In this document: positions 11,272 to 22,804 of the stretch, piece after piece | Numbering within the stretch: position 1 is the first letter of the stretch | Layout: each line of letters opens with the position of its first letter | Origin: Tubulanus polymorphus | Lineage: Eukaryota; Nemertea; Palaeonemertea; Tubulaniformes; Tubulanidae | DNA: 64,000 nucleotides | Direction: 5' to 3' | NCBI RefSeq assembly: GCF_964204645.1 | Contig: NC_134026.1 | Span: forward strand, 16,760,650-16,824,649 | The notes under the pieces: model-generated | The model's database searches: none | What the model was told of the DNA's origin: nothing | Seen by the model: only the letters and a program-made list of their open reading frames with translations | Program-made: the position numbers and the translations under genes

Positions 11272-11460
11272 TTTTTAAAAAAATTTATATTGAAACCTCA
11301 GTAATAATAAATTACCTTTATTAATTTCAAACTTATTCATATATTAGTTGAAAAAAATAAAAATAAATTGGTTGAAAATTGTATAAATAATATTGTTAAG
11401 GTATCTAATACGTATTTAATACAAAAATACTTAAAATACCTTATTTTATAAATTTATATT
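11272..11460. repeat. Internal inverted repeat, left copy
   Basis: This stretch, with words such as 'TATTGAAACCTCAGTAATAAT' shortened here to TTGAAACCTCAGTAATAA and 'AAATTGGTTGAAAATTG', recurs inverted at about 20,190-20,350. A second degraded copy follows at 11,465-11,530. It lies between the left OB-like gene and the 3' end of the ATPase gene. Confidence 0.75.
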
Positions 11461-11465
11461 CATAG

Positions 11466-12056
11466 GGAAATTGTAGTCTCAGTAATAATTTTGAACCTTT
11501 ACTATTCTTTAATTTATTCATATATTCATCATGTAATTCAATAGGTATAATTTGATTGATTTTCTTCTAATGATTGTTGCATAGATTTTCTATCTTTATT
11601 GAAGAATAAAACTAAAAATCTTTTATTCTCCCTAAAGTCATTAACAATTGAATTATATTTTTGATTTAAAACCCATGTTTTTATCCCAAAATGTCTCCCA
11701 GAGAAAGCTAGATAACATAACTCACTTTCTCTAACTTTTGAATCATGTTAATTTGCGCAATCATCTATAATGAATAATGTATTTGATCCTTTATAAATAT
11801 CAATTGCTATTTTTATACAATTATCTAAATTTTCTTTTACTGTTTTAGGATCTAATATAATAAACTTTTTTCATCTTAACTATATCCCTATTATATTTTT
11901 ATTCATTTCATAAGTAGGACAAAATAATATTATATTATCAAAATGATTCTTATAAATAGTTTCTAACAAGTCTAATATGAAATTCGTTTTACCACAGTTG
12001 GTTACCCCAGTTACTAACATATAATGCGGTTCAAATATAAATAAATCTTCATTCAT
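11466..12056 (-). pseudogene. Packaging ATPase (FtsK/HerA type) of E2
   Basis: It starts at 12,056 (context AGAATAAATG), immediately after the integrase stop. It has Walker A GVTNCGKT near residue 20 and Walker B LFIIDDCA further on. This is the size and layout of Polinton and adenovirus-like genome-packaging ATPases. At least two in-frame stops lie in the middle (a TAG after the 'NIIGI' stretch and a TAA after 'DDCAN') and further frame changes follow. The C-terminal end is approximate. Confidence 0.75.
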
Positions 12057-13133
12057 TTATTCTTTTAATTTTACTAGATAAAATCCATTCATTAAATACC
12101 CTTCATACCCTTTATATTTCACCAAAGAATACTTTTTTCCTTTAAGAGTTTTTGTTTTCAATACTTTTTCTATTTTGTATTCTATTTCATCTGGATTTGG
12201 TACAAGTGATAATTCTTGTTCATAAAAATAACCTAATATTTCTTCATCTTTTAAATCTTCTAATTTATAAACAAAAGGTTTAGTTAATATTATTTTTTTA
12301 ATCTTGAATATTTCTTCAGTAAAATTTGGAGTATAACCTTTATAAAATGTTTTTCGATATTTAGATATTCTAACGTGTTGTCCAATTTTAAATTTAGGTT
12401 CTCCAAAATCATGTGTAACAAACGCTCCATATAAATTATTCCAAACTATTTCTGAATTATCTTCTTTTCTAGCTTGTATAGGTTTCATATTTATAGAACT
12501 ATGTTTAGAATTATTATAACCTTTCACTAAATCTTCTAACACATCGATATATTTATATGTTTCATTAGCAGTAAAATATTTCCACATTCTAGTTTTCAAT
12601 GTTTTATTAAATCTTTCTATAATAGATGCTTTTTTATCTGAGTGTGTTGCAAAATATTCTACATCGTTATCAGATTATCAGAGTTTTTTAAAATGTTTGT
12701 TATAAAATTCCTTACCTTCATCAAATTGTATCTTACCTGGAATAGCTTCTTTAAATATATTCTTAAAAGCATTTGTAACTTCTATACCAGTTTTATTTTT
12801 GATTGGAATTGACCATGCGTATCTACTGAATATATCTATAACATTTAATATCCAGAAATATCCTCTGTTGTGTGCTTCTAAGTTCTTCATGTTAATTAAA
12901 TCTGCTTGCCATTGTTGATCAATATATGAAACCATAACTTTTCTTGTTCAATAAGTTTTATCCATTATCTTGTGGATTTGATATGTTGGTTGATTTTGAA
13001 ACCATAATTTTAATTCACTATATTTTATATTTTCATTATCAGATTTAATTTTATCCCATAATTCTGAAACGCTAGAATATGATACTTTACTCTCTGGGTT
13101 ATTATATAAATCTCTTAAATATTGTTCTTTTTC
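12057..13133 (-). pseudogene. Retroviral-type integrase with chromodomain-like tail
   Basis: The core block QQWQADLINM at 12,935-12,900 supplies the first catalytic D, IQFDEGKEF the second D, and the segment around 12,600-12,640 the E helix. The C-terminal 45 residues (EIEYKIEKVLKTKT... LVKYKGYEG) look like a chromodomain, as in Polinton integrases. Breaks: a TGA just before 12,947, a stop after HFKKL at 12,678 and a frame change to the 12,599 frame. The N-terminal 60 residues lack an in-frame start. It would insert the element in the genome. Confidence 0.85.
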
Positions 13134-13139
13134 ATCTTA

Positions 13140-13485
13140 TTTTAATCCATTAATAGTGATTTAGATTTAGTTTCAATGATTTTATCATTTGACTTATTTT
13201 CTGGTATAATAGGTTTATCATCAGAATCATTATTATTAGATTTGAATTTATTACACCGGAGAATATAATAATTGTGATTAACCCAATTGAAATATATAAG
13301 TAATTATTTCTTCCACTATTAGAAGAATCAGATGGATTGTTATTTGAATTAATATCAGGTGATTCATTTATATCAGTTAATTTCTTTTTCTTAGCTTTTT
13401 TTAATTCTGCAGATCTTTTACCTAATTCCCTAGCCCATTAAATTTGTTTCTCAGATCTAGTCTTTTTCTTAACACCATCACTCAT
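13140..13485 (-). pseudogene. Small basic membrane protein remnant
   Basis: The ATG at 13,485 overlaps the stop of the upstream gene (ATGAGTGA). It encodes a lysine-rich start (MSDGVKKKTRSEKQ), a stop at codon 15, then a lysine/alanine-rich stretch, an S/N-rich linker and one hydrophobic segment (SIGLITIIIFSGVI). The frame is lost after that. The layout suggests a small type-II membrane virion protein. I do not recognise the family. Confidence 0.45.
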
Positions 13486-14080
13486 TTATTTTAGTTAATT
13501 TTTGTTCTGATTCAATATCACAGTGTGGGTGCCGTATGGCACCATCTTCTGATTTACTTTTATCTTTACATACTATAGGTTTAATGTTAGAAAATGTTAT
13601 AACTCCAGTAGAAATCAATGTCATTTTTCCTCCTAATTGGAATGAAGCATATCCAACCCATTTTTGTAATTCAGTCATAACTAAGTAGTCATTTTTTAAA
13701 TCAACATATAATTTATTTTCATCATCACTTGGTATAATCCGTTTACATAATTTTGAATAACATTTTATAATGCCATCACTTATAGAGTCATTTATTCTAG
13801 TTAATCTTGCTTCTTCATAAATCTTAAAATATTTTATTTCTTTATCTGGTTTCATAGAGTCTAATTCTTGAAAAGTTATTATTTTCCCCAAGAAATCCTT
13901 AGATTTCCCGCCGGCAATTAGTAATTCAAGATAGTGCTTACAATATAAGTAGTATTCATAATCAATATTACAATCAATATTATTTTCCATTTTGGTTGGA
14001 ATATCCTTATTATCACTAATGCCCAAATCATCTAATGTTTTTTCAATATCGGTATTATTCTTACTCGATTTCTTTGACAT
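13478..14080 (-). CDS. Unknown Polinton protein, 200 residues
   Basis: Intact frame. The N-terminus is charged and asparagine-rich; the middle is mixed helix; the C-terminal third is more hydrophobic (SFQLGGKMTLISTGVITF) and ends in a tail GAIRHPHCDIESEQ. The tail coding DNA contains the GC-rich inverted repeat GGTGCCGTATGGCACC, which recurs in another E2 gene at 27.18 kb. A broken homologue lies at 1-508 in E1, also after the HNH gene. No enzymatic motif is visible. It could be a virion or packaging accessory protein; this is a guess from context only. Confidence 0.6.
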   Translation of the reverse strand: MSKKSSKNNTDIEKTLDDLGISDNKDIPTKMENNIDCNIDYEYYLYCKHYLELLIAGGKSKDFLGKIITFQELDSMKPDKEIKYFKIYEEARLTRINDSISDGIIKCYSKLCKRIIPSDDENKLYVDLKNDYLVMTELQKWVGYASFQLGGKMTLISTGVITFSNIKPIVCKDKSKSEDGAIRHPHCDIESEQKLTKINE

Positions 14081-14444
14081 TTATATTAGAGAAAAAAGCA
14101 AGAAAAAAAAAATATTATAAGTATTATAAAATGATACTAGTATCTCTTTAGGTTAATACTAAATTGACTAGGTTAGTTAAAGTCAAAGAATTTCTATTCA
14201 AATCTATTCAAAATATAAAGTATTCTCTTTTCGAAAAGAAATATTAGATTTTTGAAAAAATATAATAGAATTAACTAGCTAGTTGAAGTTATTGTTTTTT
14301 AAATTCTTTTTATTTAAATTAGGATTTAATATCTCACTAATATTGTTTATCTATTAGGAGCAGTAATTATAACTGTCCAGATAAGTCATTTCGGATTCTT
14401 GATAATAAATCTTCAAACTTAAAATCACTTCAAAGAAACGACTG
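14081..14444. other. AT-rich spacer of E2
   Basis: No gene. It aligns with E1 509-760, so it is original element DNA. Confidence 0.5.
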
Positions 14445-15195
14445 GTGGAATTACTATTTCATAAACACATATATTTTATTCTACAGTCAGTATCGATTTC
14501 CACATTCCAAGCCGCTCGGGAGCCGAGCTGTAAGGTATGCGTGGAATGCAGGAACCAATAAAGTATACTACAACATCTGTCACTGCGACATTAACAACAG
14601 CTGAATGACGCAATTGAAATTTCGGCAAACGTAATGCATTGAAAGCCTATACAGTATGGCTAAACTGCTACAGTCTCATGAGTTGACAAATGCATAATTT
14701 CTGATTCCACATCCTCCTATCTTCACTTTCTTGGTTCAAATAGCAATGGTCTTCTTGTTACGCGTAGCATTTTGTTATCTAAAAGATAAATATCTAGCGT
14801 GGGATAAAACTAACTTGAAGTTGTAGTTTTCAAATATCAATTACAGCACTTAAACATGTTTCCCGACGCCTTAATAACAACAAAAACAGTACTTACATTT
14901 ATAACTGTAAACTCCTACTTGTGTTTCTAGAGAAAAATCTTATACGTTCTATATATTCCGTCTGTTCAGTTCGGCTGTTGTAATGCGACTGCGCTCAATA
15001 TACCCAGGCACTGTCTGTCTAAGCAACAGATGTTCCTTTGTGATGTAATTGATTAATCCTTTTCAACTGGAATAGCACATTCGATCAATATTCAAATGAG
15101 GTACACCCCATTCAACCGAATATAAAATGTGGCACAGATGTTAGTATAATTGCATATAGGTAGTTATAATGGATAACTATATACACACATACACA
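14445..15195. mobile_element. Foreign insertion of about 750 bp in the E2 spacer
   Basis: Sequence on either side matches E1 700-800 continuously, so about 750 bp of higher-GC DNA was inserted here. It has no long open frame and no clear terminal repeats. I see nothing else in it. Confidence 0.5.
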
Positions 15196-15217
15196 AGCGA
15201 GTTCTTATTATAAACGC

Positions 15218-15872
15218 TTAAGATTCAACATGTTTTTCATTCTGCGTTGAATTCCATAATTCAACAAATTTCTTTGCTTTATCCAGTTGATCTAAATATA
15301 ATCTCATATCAAGTGTGTTCCCTTTCCTTATATTTTCCTTCTTTTCGAGAGTTCTTAAATTTCTCCAATTCCAAATTAGTTTTTTATTATAATCATCACT
15401 CATGTCAAATTTAGAAATCGGCAACACGTGATCAATATGAAACTATTCACCATAATTATCTATATTCATTTTATCATCGAATTGATATATTATCCATGAT
15501 TCGAGTAATTCATCTGTACAACCCAACAAATTAGATAGTTTTTCTGAATGCGTTTCTTTGTTGAATAATTGTGTTAATCTAGACCTTAAACATTGTTTCA
15601 TTTTAAAATTAAGATCTGTTTTATATCTTCCTCTCATATATTCTGTCATATAATCATTTTAATGTTCTCTATTATCTGCTCGATATTGTTTAGTATATAG
15701 TTTAATACAAGTTTTTGCAGCAATATTGAAAACCATCTTTGCTAATCTTACGCTTACTAAATTCTGTTAGAGCTAATTTATCTAATTCACATTTAGAACA
15801 TTTCTTGTAGTATATATTTATAACACCAGTGTTATTTGTAATATTGATAGTTTGTGATTGTTCTGGCTCCAT
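15218..15872 (-). pseudogene. HNH endonuclease-like protein of E2
   Basis: It starts at 15,872 (context AATAAATGGAG). It is homologous to E1 2,788-3,336: zinc-binding cysteines, then KMKQCLRSRLTQLF, then the HNH core near 15,430 (DHVLPISKFDM), then an intact tail including WNWRNLRTLEKKEN. Breaks occur near 15,650-15,760 (frame changes and a stop) and at 15,440 (a stop inside the HNH entry). It supplies the C-terminal tail that E1 lost. Role is probably DNA cleavage; the target is unknown. Confidence 0.7.
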
Positions 15873-15925
15873 TTATTATACATATTTTTACTAAATTATA
15901 TACTCATATTTTTACTAAAATTTGA

Positions 15926-18900
15926 TTAACACGCTAAAATCCTTTTTAAAATCTCTTTTGTTTCTTCTCTTTTCAATTTTAAATATTCATCTAAATTGCA
16001 ACCATACGCGACTGTATGAATTCCGTCATCTAAAATATATCTTTTATCATCAAATGGGTTCAAACTAACCTTTTCTATCTCTTCAATAAACATTTCATGA
16101 TCTTCAGGTCTTAAACATCTCATCTTATGTTTTCTAACTTCTTCATTGAATATACAATTGATGTAATCTTTGAAATGAATATTTTTTTCTACTACGCTTT
16201 TGGTAATTCCTTTCAATTTCTTTGATTCATGAGTTTTAGTGAGATTCATGAGTTATACACTTTAGATCTAATTCCTATGAACTCTATCATTTCTTTACCA
16301 CCTAATTCATCCTTAAACTTCCCGGAAACTTTTTTATTATCATTGTTAAACAATTCGTGAGTTTTAGGATAATTACCGAAATCAAAATGATGTTTTAATG
16401 TTTTTAAATCATCAGTTATGTTATTAGTTTTTATCTTTAATATGTAACTGTCAGTATCAAAATAAAAGATTTCTACATGCTTTTCTCCAAAATGTGGTTG
16501 TAATATGTTATAATAGAATTCATACATTAATAACTTTGATATTTCAAAAACTGTAGCTCCAACATAAATTGGTTTATTAAATTTCATAGATGTTCTCCTC
16601 ATTTTAACTGCAGCTAAATTTTCATCAAATATTCTGTTACCAATAAATTTAGGATATGTTTGTAAATGTCTAATTATTTTACCATTACTAACTAACACAA
16701 TATCATTTCTATTTCTAATATTTTCACATGTCTTACCATAGAATGCATTATTCATTAGTTTGAAGAAATCCTTCTCAAAATCAGTTTTAGCTTTAGTCCT
16801 CTGTTTGGTATTAAAATCTTTATATTTTTCTAACCATTTAGATTGAAATTTAGACTAAAATATATCTATGTACTTTTTTTAGAATCATTCCTTGATTCAA
16901 ATAGAATTTTAACATTCTATAATGTACTACATAATTATATTTGTCTTCCTGAGTTACCATTAACTTTTCTGTATGAATATAATTTTCAGGTTTAATTCTT
17001 TTTTGATAATTTGATAATTCTTTATGCGTTACAGTTTTATGTTCTGGACAGTATGCTAGATTTCTAGATTTAAATTTTTTATCTTCAGGATTTTCCAAGT
17101 CTACAACAAAGAAGTAACCAGTAACTGAAACATCTGCAATATCTAGAATTCTTTTCTTCCAATCAAATTTATCATTATTTTCATGTTGTAAAATTTCACT
17201 TATTTCAAATACTCCATAAGGTTGTGGTTCCATCATTGCCCATCCATAAAGATTATTTGCATCTATATATAATAACTTATATCCAGGGTTATCATTTACA
17301 TTGAAATATCTATCGCTTATACACCTGAAACTCCTCCTCTTATAGATTTTTCAAATAATAATAATTGATTTATATTTGTTAACAAATCCATTTTTATATC
17401 TGTAAATTTTAAACCACAATCCCAAGTTAAACCCGGGCTAGAATAACAACGGCAAGGATCAATATTAAAATATTTTACATCTCTAGACCTTTCGAATATA
17501 TCAGTTAATAATAATACATCAGATTTTAAATATAAATCTACTTATTGTCCATGATTTGTTATTCTTAAATGATTCCAAATATTCAATGTTCTATTATATA
17601 CTTCGTCTTTAACATATTCATTTTTTAATTCATCATAGAATTGTTCTTTTAATAATTCAGTTATATTGAAATCATTATGTCATTTATAAAAACTATATGG
17701 TATTGCGCCTTTATATCTCATTAATTGAAAATCATCATTATTTGGATAGTGTTGCTTTAATATTTTTAATTCATCATCAACTAATGATTTTGATAAATTA
17801 TCTAATGAACTACCTAAAAATCTATATGAATCTATAAATCTTAGACACCCAAATTGGAAAGATATATAATTCTCAGATGTTTTAGCTAACATTTTATATT
17901 TATAAGTTGGTATTTTATCTTTTGATCTATATGAATTTAATCTTTCTATTTGATTATTGATTTCTCCTATTTTATGACATAGCTGTTTGATGAATAAATG
18001 AGCATCATACCCTGATAAATTATGAAATATTACTGGAACAAAATTGATTTACTTTGCTTGTAAGTTACAATTCTCATGTGCCGCACCTCTAAACTTTTCA
18101 TTCAAATGATCATGGTCTCTTACTTTTTTATCTTTATAATTAAATAGTTTTTCACAATAATAACATTTATCATCAAACTCAAATTCTTCTTTATCTTCTT
18201 CTGTCATTATAATTTCTTTATTTGTATCTAATACTTTACTAAATTTGATTTCATACTCGATTAATAAGTCACAAAAATGATTGATAACATTTTCATTTCT
18301 GTAATGATAATATTCACTTTCAATTAGTTCTGGATAATCAGATTTTATATATAACCCGAAAGCTGCAGCTGATTGATGAATCTTTTCAATAGTATTTGTT
18401 ATTAGAGGATCTGAATAATCAATTATATCAGAATTTAATTTCTTTCTTCTATAATATATTTCTTTTCTATCTTGATCAGTTAATTCTTTATTTAATGATT
18501 CAAAATCTCCATATATAACAAATGGTACTTTATTCATGTAATCATATTTTTTAATTCTAATACTTTATCCTTTTCATTTGGTAAAACTATTTTACAATAA
18601 TCATGATTTTCACATAATTGTTTATGATTTAATAATGCACTTTCAGTTCTGAATTTAGTTATACATTTTCTACATAGATATATTTTATTATCAAAATCAT
18701 TTTCTGATTTGAAAAATAAATCAATACGTTTAATCCACATATAATGATTCTCATAATATAGTATATCTATAACATCATTTGAATCATAATCTTTTGATAA
18801 GTATAGAGGTTCTAATGTATAATGTTTAATATTATTACCTTTCGTTTTTGGTAATTTGATTAAATCGAATACATTTATTTTTAGATTATTATCTCTTTCT

Positions 18901-19992
18901 ATTTTTGGAATATTTTTAATTCTAACTGGATAATTATCTATCTTATAATTATTTTCAAATTATTTATAATTTGTTAATCTAAAACTATGTTGTTTATAAT
19001 CTTCAACTGGGTGTAAGCAACTAATAATTGACCATAGAAAACATTTATCATCAGAATTTTGTACATTTATAACAGCATTAGTTTTAAATGGTAATTTGAT
19101 ATAACTTGATCCATTAATATTATCATCTTTATAATATGATAAATTATTTTCATCAATTGGTTTTGATTTAGTTAACTAATTATATTTTGTGTTATAAACA
19201 TGTAAAATCATAAATATTATTTCATCAAAAATTAAACCAGACCCTTCAAAATATTTCTCTTCTATTTTACTTTTTATTTCATTATAACATTTATCGAATT
19301 TATCATCTATATGTTGTTTTGAAATAATATGTTGTGAATGAGAATTTATATTATATATTGTTTTATGTTCAGATTTTATAAACTTTACTTTAGAAGATAT
19401 ACTAATTTTAGGGTATTCAACATCTGTAATTATCTTTATAATATTTTTCATATTTTCTAAATGTTTTTTATTTTCTTCTAATGTTTTTCCTTTATGAAAT
19501 TTAAACTCAATAGCAGCTGGACCAATATCACTTTTAAATGCTTCAGTTATCTCAACTTCTTTTTTATTATCTAATGAATTAATATAATTTCTAACATCTT
19601 CCATGTATGGCCTTTTATTGTTTAATTTATCTTTTATTCTTTTAATTGTCTTCGGTTTCTTATCATTATCTTTTTCAAAATAATCCTCACCTAAAATATC
19701 ATTATTCATATTTCTAATATGACTTTTAGATTTTAAATGTTCTTTATAATATCTTTTATCACTGAATGATTGATTACATGTATCACATTTGTATGTTTCT
19801 TTTTCATTCTTTAATTCTGTATGTTTCTTTTTCATTCTTTAATTCATCTAATTTAGTTTCTAATATATCATCTTTATATTCTAACTTTAATTTATTTTCT
19901 AAATGCGTTTTAGTTTTATTGTGCTTTGCTTTTTGGGATTTATCTATATTGATTTTACATGCCGGACAGTAGTACTTCTTATTTGCTTCCAT
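15926..19992 (-). pseudogene. polB: DNA polymerase B (protein-primed type) of E2
   Basis: About 1,350 codons long. Two N-terminal C2H2-like fingers come first (CPAC...H...H and CDTCNQSF...H...H). Then ExoI (FVIYGDFES, 18,520), a cysteine/DHDH cluster (CYYCEKL... VRDHDHL), ExoII (FHNLSGYDAH), ExoIII region (YLKSDVLLLTDIFE, 17,520), motif A (DANNLYGWAMMEPQPYG), motif B (MNNAFYGKTCENIRNR, 16,755), motif C (FYFDTDSY) and the C-terminal block NPFDDKRYILDDGIHTVAYG. Breaks: a 28-bp tandem duplication at 19,790-19,845, a frame change at 18,535, an in-frame TAA at 18,049-18,051, and others near 17,300-17,680 and 16,850. It is the central replication gene of the element. Confidence 0.9.
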
Positions 19993-20040
19993 TTTAATAC
20001 TAAATTTTTTTATTAAAATTGATTTTCAAATAATACATAT

Positions 20041-20453
20041 TAGATACCTTAATACTTAAAAACCCCTTTTTCTAAAATATATATAACTTATTTTAATTTT
20101 TCAACTAAGTTTGAAATAATAAAGGTTATTGTAGATTAATACATATTAAATACATAAATAATTACATATGTATTAGATACGTATTAGATATGTATTAGAT
20201 ACGTATTAGATACATAAATACTTAAAACCTCGTTTTTTAAAATAAATATTATTTATTCAATTTTCAACCAATTTATTTTTGTTTTTTCAACTAAGTTTGA
20301 AAATAATAAAGGTTAATTATTATTACTGAGGTTTCAATATAAATTTAAAAAATTATAATTTAAGGTATTTTCAAATAATATAGTATTAGATACATAAATA
20401 CTTAAAAATCCTTTTTTATTAACTATTATTTTATACAATTTTCAACCAATATA
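20041..20453. repeat. Internal repeat region, right copy, with GTATTAGATAC iterations
   Basis: About 410 bp with no gene. It holds two to three imperfect copies of a unit ending in 'TAAATACTTAAAA' plus 'TTTTCAACTAAGTTTGAAA'. The part at about 20,190-20,350 is an inverted copy of 11,272-11,450. At 20,169-20,212 the word GTATTAGATAC is repeated about four times. It lies between the polymerase start and the capsid gene 3' end. Confidence 0.7.
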
Positions 20454-20881
20454 TTATGTGAGATAATTAACATCATTTTCATCATCATTCTCCAATTCAT
20501 CATCAGACTCTAACAATTTATTCAACCTCTCTACAGAATCATCATTAAATTCTTCATTATAATCCTTTTTCATCCTATCTTTCATCCTATCTACCGCATC
20601 ATTAATTTGTTTTACTACTTTACGTTTCGTCCAATCTATATAATCTTCATTATCAATATGCTTTCCAGTAACTATATTTTCATTGTCATCTTTCTTAGTG
20701 TTTGACTCCAACATTTCATTTACAATGTTTGATCCTAATATTTTTTTAGCAGCAGATAAATCTAATTTATCATTACTAGGTTCCTTAGATAAAAATTCAC
20801 CTAATAAATCTTTATATAAATCTTTACCATTTACTTTTTTATTTGAAACAATATTTAATTGCGCGTCAGATATAATATAAA
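20454..20881 (-). pseudogene. Acidic tail or downstream gene of the major capsid gene
   Basis: The open stretch 20,714-20,454 gives 86 residues ending in a very acidic tail (ESDDELENDDENDV). Coding-like sequence extends upstream to 20,881 without a start codon in the usual TAAATG context. It may be the frameshifted end of the capsid gene or a separate small gene. I cannot decide from sequence alone. Confidence 0.4.
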
Positions 20882-21863
20882 TGTGTATTTTAAAATTTTT
20901 GATTCCTTTTTTCTATCATTCTCATTCCTTGACAAAATATTTTATTTGCTATTCCTTCGATAGTTATTTCTACTTTTGTTATTTCAGGATTATAATAATT
21001 ATCGACCTGTATTGCGCCATTAGAATATGTTGCAATGGTAAAAAATATTAATATACCTTTAATAGATCTTCTTTGGAAGTTAATATTCTCATTAATAATT
21101 TCATCACTTGCATTAATAGTTACAGTTTTTTAAATTTATCAATATAATCATATAATAATGAAAATCCTTGATTGTATTGAGTTTGAATTATACTTGAAAT
21201 ATTTTCATCAGTTACTGTGTCATATTCTAAACATATATTCGATAATTTATAACCCATATCTTTAACAACGCTAGATAATACAATTTCATTAACAGGAGCA
21301 AATGTTATTTCAAATATAACATCTTCTTGAATTGCGTATTTATATAAAGGTGCATTATTATTTATCAATTCAAAATCTAATGGAATTTTATGTTTGCTTC
21401 CATAAATCATTTTGATCAAATTATCTGCGGTACGAGTTACTATTGCGTCATTCGCTCCTGATCTTAATTTATTTTGGTTTTCTGATTGGATGCCTTGAAA
21501 TATCATATTATTTCTATTTTCTTTTGTTAACCATAAATCTTTGTAATGCATAAATAAATTATAATCATCTAATGAGAAAACTGTTTCTGGCCCAATCTTT
21601 ATAGTTAATTTTTTAATCAAATATCTTCCAACATTATCAACAACATAATTATTATTATTACCCGTTACATTTATACCAGCTGATGAATAAATACTATTTG
21701 GAACATAAAAAGTATTTTGTGTTAATCTAGGGATTCTAACATATAAAGTTTCATCAGGATTAATATAAGAAGGGTTATGAGTAATTATATGATGAGATCT
21801 TTCTGCTTTAATAGCATTAGATATTCTATGATTCTTAGATGGATTTATATAACTCCCACTCAT
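20882..21863 (-). pseudogene. Major capsid protein (double jelly-roll type) of E2
   Basis: It starts at 21,863 (MSGSYINPSKNHR). The first 247 residues are open. Blocks such as TLYVRIPRLTQNTFYVPNS, VGRYLIKKLTIKIGPETV and the DLWLTKENRNNM stretch fit Polinton and adintovirus-type major capsid proteins. The frame stops at 21,120 and coding continues one base shifted, with the block KVEITIEGIANKIFCQGM, which is a typical C-terminal capsid block. At least one more break follows at about 20,885. It would form the icosahedral shell. Confidence 0.75.
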
Positions 21864-21883
21864 TAATTCAACAAAAAAATTAA

Positions 21884-22372
21884 TTATATATTTTTTATCA
21901 TATTCACTAACCCAAAAATAATAGCACTTACAACTGTAATTAAAAATAAAATAATATGTTCAGCAGCAAAGTTAAGAATATTCCCTGCAGATTTCAATGT
22001 AAAACCAACAATTGATGCAATAGCTCCGGGTAAAGCTGCAGCAGATTTTTTAGATAGTTCCCATAAACATTTTGCTAATTTTTTTAAACCATCCTTAACT
22101 TTATCTTCTATAGAATTATTATCATTTGGGGGTTTATCCGGTTTATTAGGATTTGGTGTAGATTTCAATGAATTTGATATAGCTAAACCAATTGTTGTGA
22201 ATACCATAGTTACAGCTGTTAGAATTGAAAGAATTGTTATACCTTCAAACATAAATAATAATTTTATTCTGTCTTTCAATGATATTTCAGAATTTGGTTT
22301 TATTATTAACTTTTTAACAACAACTTTTAATCTATTAATACAATAATCATATGATTTTAATAATAATTTCAT
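21884..22372 (-). CDS. Membrane protein with three hydrophobic segments
   Basis: 162 residues, intact. A basic N-terminus is followed by a hydrophobic segment (ILSILTAVTMVFTTIGLAIS), a P/N-rich linker (NPNKPDKPPNDNN), a lysine-rich helix, a moderately hydrophobic segment (ALPGAIASIVGFTLKSAG) and a C-terminal transmembrane segment (IILFLITVVSAIIFGLV). It sits directly upstream of the capsid gene in the structural block. It is probably a virion or membrane-disrupting accessory protein; family not recognised. Confidence 0.6.
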   Translation of the reverse strand: MKLLLKSYDYCINRLKVVVKKLIIKPNSEISLKDRIKLLFMFEGITILSILTAVTMVFTTIGLAISNSLKSTPNPNKPDKPPNDNNSIEDKVKDGLKKLAKCLWELSKKSAAALPGAIASIVGFTLKSAGNILNFAAEHIILFLITVVSAIIFGLVNMIKNI

Positions 22373-22375
22373 TTT

Positions 22376-22804
22376 TCTCTCTGAAATTCTATGTTATATT
22401 CTAAATCATCAATTTCTTTTTCTAAATATGCATTTCTTTTTTTAAATTCAATTTCTTCAATAACTTTAAATTATCTATCTAATTTTAATTGTTCTAATTC
22501 TTTTCTGGTGTCAAATAATTTATTTTCTACAGGTTTTATTTTATTATATCTAATATTTTTTTCGCGCGCAATTTTATCGGCTTCATTTCGTATACTTATT
22601 ATTTCTTTCAGAAAACATACTTAAAGCTTCTATTTCTTGATCTGTTGCATCAATTAATCCATTCGGTAAAAGTTTTTCAGTTTGAACTTCGTTTGATTTA
22701 AGTTTACTAGTTATGGAAATTATATTCTGTTCAGAAGTTGTTTCTGTTTGTTGTTTCTTTTAATTCTAGATGGTTCTAAATTACTCAAAGTTGATTCTGC
22801 TAAT
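22376..22804 (-). pseudogene. Coiled-coil structural protein remnant
   Basis: The minus-strand frames give glutamate/lysine-rich heptad-like stretches (KIAREKNIRYNKIKPVEN, LDTRKELEQL-like, KKRNAYLEKEIDDLEYN) with at least two frame changes and a stop near 22,470. The upstream end is cut by the 3.9-kb insertion at about 22,805. The other half may be the gene at 26,691-27,018, which is cut at the opposite junction. Confidence 0.5.
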
